Source: Cladorrhinum sp. PSN259
Taxonomy: Eukaryota > Ascomycota > Sordariomycetes > Sordariales > Podosporaceae
Direction: 5' to 3'
Assembly (NCBI GenBank): GCA_033725935.1
Contig: MU867064.1
Location: 930,001-994,000, forward strand
Length of the DNA stretch: 64,000 bases
The translations under genes and the position numbers were made by a program. The first letter of the stretch is position 1. Each line of letters opens with the position of its first letter. A model generated the notes under the pieces. That model was not told the origin of the DNA. It did not search any database and was given only the letters and a program-made list of their open reading frames with translations. Shown here piece by piece: positions 13,001-21,742 of the stretch.

Positions 13001-14059
13001 GGCTATCAGGGTGCCAATTTGGCGGTTAGTAACCTGAGCACAAACGGCCAAGGACGTCGTCGGCCATCTGCCGACCAGTCGCCTCAGTCTGTTTTAGAAC
13101 GGAGCTTGAGGCGTACGTCACGATCCCCGTCGCCTCTTGGGCACGCCAGAGCCTATTCTACAGGGTTGAACTCCGCGCCTCTTTTATCAGCACCATTTCC
13201 GCAAACCAATGGGCACTCGGGATCGAAGCCTTTGATGGTTAATGGAACTGTATCTAAATCGGCTGCGGCTTCTGGTTTAAGTCGCTCTCCACTAGGCATT
13301 GAACCTGTTATATCGGACGATCAAAGCACCGTTTACATGCAACAGAACTTGAACCCTCATCAGTGGCATGATCAAATACTCACCCAACTGAACGGCACGT
13401 TTGAGCTGCCAGTGCCAACCTCTGCCCCAGCTCCGGCTTCAGCACCTGCGCCGGATAGGCCTGTCATCGTGAATGGCTCACTGACCAGCCGTTCCCCTCC
13501 ATCAGTGGTACCGCACGTTTCTGACGCGTCATTCCACCAACGTGTGGCCATGGGGGTTCCATCTCACCTATACCATCCGACCATGCCTGGTGACGTGAAC
13601 AACATGCTTGGGCTTGCTCGGATACATACCCGTCAGCAGTTGGCACCTCTTGATCTTGCAACGAGCGACTATATGGTTTCTCAGGACCAACCACATCTGT
13701 CACCTGTCTATGAACACCGCACCCCTTCGCCCACCGTCATGCGGAAACAAGCAGAAGCTATGCCATTTTCGCAATCCTCAAGGGGATTGGGGAAGGAACC
13801 ACGGCAAAGTCAAAAGCCGCAGCCGACTGGACCATCTTCTAAACAGCATGACAGATCACCCGTTCTCGAGCACAAAGCGAACGGCGTCGCCAGGGAGAAT
13901 GGCCATGCTCGGAATGGCAAGAGTCCAACGGACCATTATGGCAGCTGGCAAAAGCAAAAGGCCCGAAAGAAGGCTGCGTCGGACCTCAAGCAGACAGCCA
14001 ATGGTCATGGACAGACTGAGCAGCTGCCCAAGAACGAAGCTGATCGCAAGGGAGGTTGA
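10090..14059 (+). CDS. Cid1/CutA-like terminal nucleotidyltransferase (non-canonical poly(A)/poly(U) polymerase)
   Basis: Four exons: 10090-11101, 11156-11227, 11292-11510 and 11580-14059. All introns are GT-AG, and the product is 1260 residues. Residues 1-260 are disordered. The catalytic core starts at FGSSGN (324-329), and the first splice creates the metal-binding S-D337-V-D339. The third Asp lies in LACD390MNVNN. The second half of the core has YWTRRRVIN and FGGTLSSYTWICMI, typical of the PAP/25A-associated region, then EEPFNTIRNLG. This order is that of Cid1/Cid13 and of Aspergillus CutA/CutB, which add C/U-rich tails to mRNA 3' ends. About 700 C-terminal residues are Ser/Pro/Gln-rich and end in a basic stretch (KQKARKKAA). 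Nucleotide preference cannot be read from sequence. The third intron (69 nt) is in frame and stop-free. Confidence 0.88.
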
Positions 14060-17000
14060 GCAGGCTGATAAGAACTTGTTGGTGAGGGGACGCTGGACTT
14101 GAAAAACGGTCTCTTTTCAACTCGACCATCAAGTGCGTACAACAAAACCGAAACTGCGATAAGGCAAGGCATGCGTTTCTTGGATACACTCGTCCATAAT
14201 CCGGGCCTGCAAGATCGAGCATAAGGTTTCTATATTGGACAGCTTGTTCAGGATCTCGTCATCAAAGGTACAATCAGGATGATGCTTTATCTAAGGCGCA
14301 CACCAGCCCGCCGAGAGCTCAACTGTATGATATGTGTTGGCCACTTATTGTGTGGACATAAGCGAGAATTGGGGGCGAGATGGGGGTGGAGGCGATCATG
14401 CAGCGGAACATTACATTGATGTCGATCTATGGCACCGCGCAATTCTATCGACGAGGCACAGCAAAGAAATAATACTGTTTGGAATGTTGACGACGCAATG
14501 ATGGGGGGATTTATTAGTACCGCTCATGGCCGGATTCTTGCCATCGGCAAGCTGTGAAAAGCTGTCGGGGCCGAGCCTTGTTTCCGGGCACTTATAAATA
14601 GGACCCACTTCCTATTTTTTTCTTCCTTTTTTCGTCTATTTATTCTCTCTATCATACGTCTTCTTTTCTGGTTTTCTGCGCGCATCGACGGATTTATAGA
14701 CGGGAATATTCACGGTCTCTGAGGAACAAGAGAAAAAGCATGTTCATACCCCCTTGAGAAGAAGCAAAGCAAATTGGAGGCGGCGTAAAGCGACAAATCA
14801 TTAAGGCGTCTTTGGGTGTTTTTAAATCTTTTATGACTCTCGGTTTTGGTTTCTCATACACAATGTGTATGTGTGTTTCAGGGTGAATATGGAATGCGGT
14901 GAGAAAGTATGAAGGGCTTGGGAGCTATATGAGAGACGAGGCGACACGACAAGGTGATATGGAGAGGAAGAACACATTTCTGGTTGATCGGCGGTCCTCT
15001 CCTGCCCAGGGTGTGCTTGTGTTTGTTATTGTGTGTGTGACTGTGTGGTCTTGCGTGAAGGGGAAGGAAAAAGAGAAGTTCATAATCTTTGTTTTGTGTC
15101 TCTATTTATTCATTTTTATAACCCCCCTTTTCATTACTGTACCTCTTGTTGTGTGGTGTCTTTTTTTTTCATAAATCTACTCACCACAAGGCGACAAACT
15201 TTGGTTTTTGGCATAGGGGCAAGGCGAGCGCGTTTGTTTTTATTCATCGCAAAAGCGGTTGGCGGCCTTCTCACCCCCCCCCCCCCCCCTTTTTGTTTTC
15301 TCTTTCTCAGAGTGAGCGCATTTAAAAAGACTGAGAGTGGTTGTTTTTTATTTTATGTTTCCCTTTCTCTGGTTTTCTCTTTTACTTGATGTGGTTGCAG
15401 GCAGGGAGAAGGGCGATCCGTTAACATCTCTCACATACTACTAGCAACACACAAGTCACTCATTCCCATCATCACATGCGCCTCTGAGAAAACAAGGCGG
15501 ATTATACATTATCATTTTTTACATTCAGGGGGTAGCGGTCTCTGGCGACATTTTTCTGGTCTCTTTTTCTGTACTCGATACCAATTAGGGCGAGGATGAG
15601 GATTGGTTTTTGGGGAGGTGCTGTTTTTGTACATGATATAAGAGAGGGAGAATACGAGGGCAAGAAGGTGCTAGGGGAAAGAAAATTCTTTGGATTGAGG
15701 AGAGACACTCAGGGAAACAGGAAGACGGAGGGGGCATCCTAAGACAAAGATGCGCACGTAACTGCGATAATTGGGCACGATAAACGGGAAACAAGGAAAC
15801 ATGGGCATAAATGTTAGAAAAAAAGATATTCAAAACATACGAAAAAAAAAATGTATAAAACCTATTTCACAACTCTGCAGTCCCAAAGCTGAAGTTGAAG
15901 CTACATGTTGTGGAGGACAGTAGATAAACCACATACAGCGTGGGGGTTCCATTCAGGGAGTTCAACTCAGGCCAAGAATCGTGTTTGTCCTATGGGCTCC
16001 CATAACAGGATGCTTTAACACCCCCACGTGGGCAAGACAGGCCTTGGGAATGGAGAAATGCCAGGGCAAAATTGACCTGCATATAATGGTCTACTGCACC
16101 TGAACTGCATAATTGGGGTACACTATATAGAACCGGGTAGGTACGTATGTACTAGGCGGGCTGCGGGCCTTCCCTTATCTTTTGCCGCCTGTCTCCCTGT
16201 CAAGATTCCCCCAATGTCATGGTCATGCCCATATGCATGGTAATCTGATTTTTTGACACTTGTTCGAATTCTAGAAGCAGGTTATAATTAGGCCCAAAAC
16301 TTGAAAAAAAAAAAATTTCCTTGCATTAGGCACGCATGTTTCCTTGTCAAGATTTCACCAAAGAGGAAGTTGATGAGTTGAAAAGGAGAAAAGACAAAGA
16401 GAAAAAAACCCCGCAGATTTACACTTTGGTGGCTTAGTCTACATAAAGGTTTTGGTGAGATTCTATGTTACTTTCTGCATACATGTTATCTTTCTCTTTC
16501 TTTCTTGGCCACCTAGTCTGAACATGGCAGGAGGAGGGTTGGAAGGGACTCACGAATGAAACTTGTTGAGAGTAAATGGAATGGAATGGATGGGGGGGAG
16601 GGGACATTTGTGTTCATGCAGAACTCAATAAAATTATTATTAGTAAGGGGGGGGGGGGGGGGGGGGCGGGGGGGGGGGGGGGGGGGGGCGGGGGGGCCGC
16701 GGGGGGGGGGGGGGGCGCGGGGGGGCGGGGGGGGGGCCNNNNNNNNNNTTATTTTTAGTTCTTTGTGTGGGGTTGGGGTTAATTTTTTTATTTTAAACAA
16801 AAAAAAAAAATTTTATTTTAACCCCCCCCCCCCCCCCCCCCCCGGGAAAACGTGTTCAAAACACAAAATTTGAAATATTTGATCTAATCTAGAAAAGGTT
16901 TCTTTTTTCTCGAAAATAGTTTAAGAGATATTGATTAGTGTGAAGAAAAACGGTTAACGTAAAATATGTTTAATAACGGGAAAGCGAAAAAGAAAGGGAA

Positions 17001-17968
17001 CGGACGGGATCGGGTGAAGTGGAGCCCAAATTTCAGGGGCAAAAAAAAAAAACAAAAAAACAAAACAAAAAAAGGGTAAACAAAGAAAACCGCTTCAGCC
17101 CGAGTTATCGGGCATAGCTCAATTATTCTTCAAGGAACAAAGGGGACCAGCAAATCTTGATTGGTGCTCAGCCAATGACACCGGGCAAGTTACCTAGTGA
17201 CAGTGAACTTGGTCCACGAAAGAAGAGAAACAAAGAAAAGAAAGTGTTTTACGTTTGCTATACCAGAAAAAACAAATGTGCCGGTTACTGTTTGCTAAGA
17301 TAACTCGGCTTGAGGTGTTGAGGACATGCAGGACCTTTTTTATTTGTTTCATCGAAGCCAGTGGGAGAGAAGACAGAAGAGACTGGGATACAACTGCCAA
17401 CGTGATTCAGCTGCTCGAGTGACAAGAGTCTTTGTAAATCCCAAGTTTAGGCTGTGTAATGCACATGGAATCTAAAGTACTGCCACGGTGGAAAGCTTTC
17501 TAACCGCCTTTTTCGGGTTCTGTTGCATATCTCCTATTACTACCAGTCGAGTCCCAAAATGAGATGCGTTCGCCGAGGTACCTTTATCTCGGGAACTGTA
17601 AGATTCTTACAAGATAACACTTCTGCCCAACCCGCAAACGGCGAACGGGACGGGAGGTGCCGCGGTGCGATTATACTTACTCTTATGGTACACTCATTAC
17701 ACTCAGCTATTTGAGTGCGGTGATCTAGTGTCTTTCAGACATTCATACCATGTAACTAAGCACGGTAAAGGTATAGTCACGCATGATATGCCGGCTGAAA
17801 AAGGGTATATATTACAACTTCAAAAACAATAATCGGGTTCCAAAGTTTGAAGAAACACGCACCCACTGAAAAATAGCTGGACCCCCCGTACTGCAGAGAC
17901 TTCGTTGAAAAAAGCAATGTAAACTAACAGGCCATGCAACAAACGCCACAGAACTGGAGCTCTCCAGC
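14060..17968. other. Gene-free stretch, 3.9 kb, with homopolymers and an assembly gap
   Basis: 3' UTR of the nucleotidyltransferase, then T-rich and A-rich sequence without believable coding frames. It contains a poly-C run near 15274-15291, the poly-G/N/poly-C block at 16648-16843, and an A-rich run near 17041-17074. Confidence 0.6.
16648..16843. repeat. Poly-G tract, 10-N gap and poly-C tract
   Basis: About 90 bases of almost pure G with scattered C (16648-16738) run into ten Ns (16739-16748). About 70 ordinary A/T-rich bases follow, then a run of C (16821-16843). Reading frames across it are artefacts of the homopolymers. This is either a collapsed or misassembled region or a genuine G-tract that sequencing could not cross. 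Confidence 0.9.
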
Positions 17969-19006
17969 TTAGATCGCCCAGTAGACTTCCACCTTGACCG
18001 ACGAAATAAAGTTGACCCATGCTGGGAATCTTGCCTTGGCCCACACCGTAACCATATCTCCAATTCTCAGCTCACGCACAAACTTTCCGTTTCCTGTAGC
18101 CTTCCCACGACCGGATTTTTCAAGTTTGGTCGCAGCCTCCGAGTCCTTCTCAGGAGCAACATCATCCTTGTAGTCCCATACGATACGGTGATGGGTGAAG
18201 ACGTGATCAGACGTGATATTGGCCTGAATCTTTTGATCATCACTTGGAAAAAGAGGGAAAACGTACTTTCCCTCACTCTTCTCGCTGTCCCACTCCACTT
18301 CTGGAAATATCGACCGTATATCCTCTACCGCAAGTGTAGGTTTTTCGTAATTCTCCTCGCGGCAGAACCGCTCCAGACCAGCCTCGAACCACGTCCATGA
18401 CTCATTATAAGGACCATTCTCATCATCATCGGCCCAGCGGCCTCCCCAGCCTTGGTCGTGGCTGCTGATGGTGAAGACAATTCGGCGGCACGGATGTGCT
18501 ACCGAGGTCGTCGGTGAGGCAGTGAGGTCTTGGAAATCTTCGGCGGACCATTCTCCACCATACTTCTTCGGTGGGACATCTCTTCTGTAGATTTCTTGGT
18601 TGCCCCATTTCTGCAAAGCGAGAGGAGGTGTGCGTATTACGAATTTGTCTTCTAGGGTATCGTCAATGGGGCCGTGTCTCCCACGGACTGTTTCAGGGCT
18701 GTCGTCCCCAAAATTGACTTCGACTGTTCGACAGGGCCAGTACTCGGCGAGGTCGATCACAACATCGATAATCTCGGGTGGAAAGCTCAAGGCTTTGTTG
18801 AGCATGACCTTGACGACGAGAACATCGACGACGCTTGGTTTGTACGGTCCATCCTCTGGGTTAGTTGTTTCCTTGGGGGCAGTGGGAAGCCTATTGGGAG
18901 TTGGAGCTGTCTCATCGCTGTTAATATCGATCAGGTTCCCTCCGGTGATGAAACGCGGTCGGACTGGGAGTGTTCCGTAGAGCATGTTGGTAATTGCTTG
19001 CCACAT
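17969..19006 (-). CDS. Conserved fungal protein of unknown function with an HDQGWGG motif
   Basis: Single-exon frame of 345 residues. A helical stretch, LSFPPEIIDVVIDLAEYWP (about 72-90), resembles the start of an F-box-like helix pair. The conserved-looking core HPCRRIVFTISSHDQGWGG (about 176-194) is followed by YNESWTWFEAGLERF. A late half with alternating hydrophobics (HHRIVWDYKD, VRELRIGDMVTVWAKARFPAWVNF) looks like a beta-sandwich. I know similar hypothetical proteins in many Pezizomycotina but no function. It is transcribed away from the O-acyltransferase gene across a shared 609-bp region. Confidence 0.75.
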   Translation of the reverse strand: MWQAITNMLYGTLPVRPRFITGGNLIDINSDETAPTPNRLPTAPKETTNPEDGPYKPSVVDVLVVKVMLNKALSFPPEIIDVVIDLAEYWPCRTVEVNFGDDSPETVRGRHGPIDDTLEDKFVIRTPPLALQKWGNQEIYRRDVPPKKYGGEWSAEDFQDLTASPTTSVAHPCRRIVFTISSHDQGWGGRWADDDENGPYNESWTWFEAGLERFCREENYEKPTLAVEDIRSIFPEVEWDSEKSEGKYVFPLFPSDDQKIQANITSDHVFTHHRIVWDYKDDVAPEKDSEAATKLEKSGRGKATGNGKFVRELRIGDMVTVWAKARFPAWVNFISSVKVEVYWAI

Positions 19007-19615
19007 TCAGTTTTTCGTGATGTATCTGCTGAATGGATGAAGAGCAGGTCTCGGGTACCACTATACTGGGTGGCAGAGTGTGGGTCAATTGCTAGAGTTG
19101 AAACTCGGACAGAGATCTCAAAGGAGATTTATTATTTCTCTGAAGAAACTGAAGAGACAAGTTTATGAATGTTCTATATTGCTCATCTGAGCAAAAGCTC
19201 GTCCAGAACTAGATACAGGATCTTCCCCAGGCTGTTGTGAGATATGAGGGGCAACGTCACACCAGTGACATCACCCCACCACCACACTAGAAGGCAGCTG
19301 CTCGCCAAGCTTCGCGGGGTCTGATTGTCTCACCCCAGGGTGTGCAGTACAACGTAAAGGACTCACGTGAAATGACGAAATACTTCCCGTGCATTAAGAT
19401 TCGCCCAATTTTTCAATATTTTGCTTCCAAATCAAGCAACGGCGGCGCCGGCAACGGCTGCTGGAGATCTCCATCTGATGCGCCGGGAGCGCGGAGCCGA
19501 GCATCGGATTGGAAATCCAAATTTCCAGTCCTCCATTTTATTTTGTACAAGACAACGGGACTAGGGCTGTTTGGAAGCAATAAAATAGTAATTACATATA
19601 CATCACTTATTCGCC
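19007..19615. promoter_or_regulatory. Divergent intergenic region, 609 bp
   Basis: It separates the start codons of the HDQGWGG protein (minus) and the O-acyltransferase (plus), so it must contain both promoters. I see no regulatory motif that I can name with confidence. Confidence 0.45.
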
Positions 19616-21286
19616 ATGAAGGCTTCATCTTTACGCCATGCTTCCACGGCAATCTCCTGTCTCGCTCCAGTAATCATCAACCCCGCGAAATCCCTCTGCA
19701 ACAACACAGCGCCATCAAGAACAGTCCGGTCACTGACCTCGGTCGCAACCTCAAGGCCGGGACGTCAACAAACCCAAACCAGCAATGGGAACCCTCATGC
19801 TCGACGACAGCTCCACGGGCAAGCATCACGGCGAAGCGGCGCCCCCTCCAACCCCGCCATGAAGTTCCCCTGCGTCGACGCCCTCGAAACCCGTTCCGCA
19901 ACTCTCCGTCAACAAGTAACTGCGTCCGCACGGTCAGATACTAGCGGCCCTGAACCATCCTACACCGTTGGCGCGACCGAGATATTCCATTCCTCGAAAC
20001 CCCTCCTGCTCGACCATGGCGGCCAACTCGTCGAATTCGACATTGCCTACGAAACGTGGGGCACCATGAACGCTGACCGTTCCAACGTGATTCTCCTCCA
20101 TACCGGCCTCTCAGCCTCATCTCATGCCCATTCAACCCCGACCAACCCCCAGCCAGGCTGGTGGGAGAAGTTCATTGGCCCTGGGCTAGCCCTCGATACG
20201 AACAAATATTTTGTCATCTGCACCAACGTCATCGGCGGGTGTTATGGTTCCACGGGCCCTAGCAGCGTCGACCCGTCCGACGGGAAGCGCTACGCCACCC
20301 GCTTTCCCATCCTTACCATCCAGGACATGGTACGGGCCCAGTTCCGCCTGCTGGACAGCCTCGGTGTCGACAAACTCCACGCCAGCGTCGGCTCTTCCAT
20401 GGGCGGCATGCAATCCCTCGCAGCGGGCGTTACGTTCCCTGAGCGTGTGGGACGTATCGTCTCCATCAGCGCCTGCGCCCGCAGCCACCCCTACAGTATC
20501 GCCATGCGCTACGTTCAACGAAAGGCAATCATTACGGATCCAAACTGGAACAGGGGGTACTACTACGGCGAGATTCCACCTCACATGGGCATGAAGCTCG
20601 CCCGCGAAATTGCGACAATCACTTACCGCTCTGGGCCGGAATGGGAACAGCGTTTCGGCAGACGGCGAGCAGACGCCAGTAAGCCTCCAGCGCTTTGCCC
20701 CGACTTTCTCGTGGAAACGTACCTTGACCACGCAGGCGAGAAGTTCTGCCTGACCTATGACCCCAACAGCTTAATCTACGTCAGCAAAGCGATGGACCTC
20801 TTCGACCTCGGCGCCGAGAACCAGCGCGCCACGGCAGCTAGGCGCACAGAACGCGCCGCCCAGCTCAAAGCCGGCAGAGATTCCTCCGAGGGGTCGGCAT
20901 ACTCCGACAGCAGCGATGCCTGCAGTCTTACGCTCCCTGATACGCCCTATCAGGAACAATCAGAGTTGGGCATGTCAGCCGTACTTGAAGCAGAGGCGGG
21001 CGGTGGTCTCAACACCTCTCAACAAGCAGGAGGATCGAAACCGCCAGCCGATCTCGTAGCGGGTTTCTCGGGGCTGTGGAACCATCCAGTCCTGGTTATG
21101 GGCGTTGCTAGTGACATTCTGTTTCCCGCGTGGCAGCAGCGCGAGGTGGCAGAGGCTTTGCGCCAGGCGGGTAACCGGAACGTGGCCCACTATGAGCTGA
21201 GCGAGGAGCAGAGCTTGTTTGGTCATGATACTTTCTTGCTTGACGTTAAGAATGTGGGCGGGATGGTGAAGAACTTTTTAGGATAA
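19616..21286 (+). CDS. Serine/homoserine O-acyltransferase, MetX (alpha/beta-hydrolase) family, probably mitochondrial
   Basis: Single exon, 556 residues. The first 60 or so residues are rich in Ser, Arg and Ala without acids (MKASSLRHASTAIS), like a mitochondrial presequence. The core has FDIAYETWGTMN, a GPSSVDPSDGKRY signature and the nucleophile elbow VGSSMGGM with Ser261. The catalytic Asp lies in GVASDILFPAWQQ and the His in FGHDTFLLD. MetX-family enzymes move an acyl group to homoserine (Met2) or, in the fungal CysA/Cys2 branch, to serine for cysteine synthesis. The presequence and the low-complexity insert at about 400-480 fit the CysA/Cys2 branch better. Substrate choice is inference. 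The start at 19616 keeps the presequence; Met83 is the only plausible alternative and would delete it. Confidence 0.85.
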   Translation: MKASSLRHASTAISCLAPVIINPAKSLCNNTAPSRTVRSLTSVATSRPGRQQTQTSNGNPHARRQLHGQASRRSGAPSNPAMKFPCVDALETRSATLRQQVTASARSDTSGPEPSYTVGATEIFHSSKPLLLDHGGQLVEFDIAYETWGTMNADRSNVILLHTGLSASSHAHSTPTNPQPGWWEKFIGPGLALDTNKYFVICTNVIGGCYGSTGPSSVDPSDGKRYATRFPILTIQDMVRAQFRLLDSLGVDKLHASVGSSMGGMQSLAAGVTFPERVGRIVSISACARSHPYSIAMRYVQRKAIITDPNWNRGYYYGEIPPHMGMKLAREIATITYRSGPEWEQRFGRRRADASKPPALCPDFLVETYLDHAGEKFCLTYDPNSLIYVSKAMDLFDLGAENQRATAARRTERAAQLKAGRDSSEGSAYSDSSDACSLTLPDTPYQEQSELGMSAVLEAEAGGGLNTSQQAGGSKPPADLVAGFSGLWNHPVLVMGVASDILFPAWQQREVAEALRQAGNRNVAHYELSEEQSLFGHDTFLLDVKNVGGMVKNFLG

Positions 21287-21742
21287 AATGGGAAAAAGAA
21301 AAGCAAACGGAAAAGGCGTTGTATATTATTCTTGAATAAGTTGAACATGAGCAAGCGGAATATTTATTGTTAAAACATATTTGCACCCATAACAAAAGGG
21401 ACATTTAGACTTTTCTAGCTGAGCAGCAGTAATAAGCACATAGTAATATTGATCGTCCTTGGTTAGCATGACGCTGATGGCAGATGATAAAATCAACAGT
21501 ACCTCCTTCAATCTACCATAATGATCCCTATCCAACCTCCTCCCCACCCGCTGTGTATTCCATCCAATGCTACACATAGAAAATATGCCAGGTAAAAACA
21601 TGCCACCAGAATATATATAAAAGAAGAAAAAAACATACAAGGAAATTAACATAATGACGGTATGTGGGTAAACGTAAAAAAAAATCTAAAAAAAAACCAT
21701 GCCATGCCCCAACCAAACCCTGGAAAGCTGAGGGTTTCAAGT
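21287..21742. other. Convergent 3' region, 456 bp
   Basis: AT-rich spacer between two convergent genes, presumably both 3' UTRs. No gene seen. Confidence 0.6.

Noticed and set aside
16513..16873. Gly-rich and Pro-rich frames across the poly-G/N block
   Set aside because: Artefacts of homopolymers and Ns.
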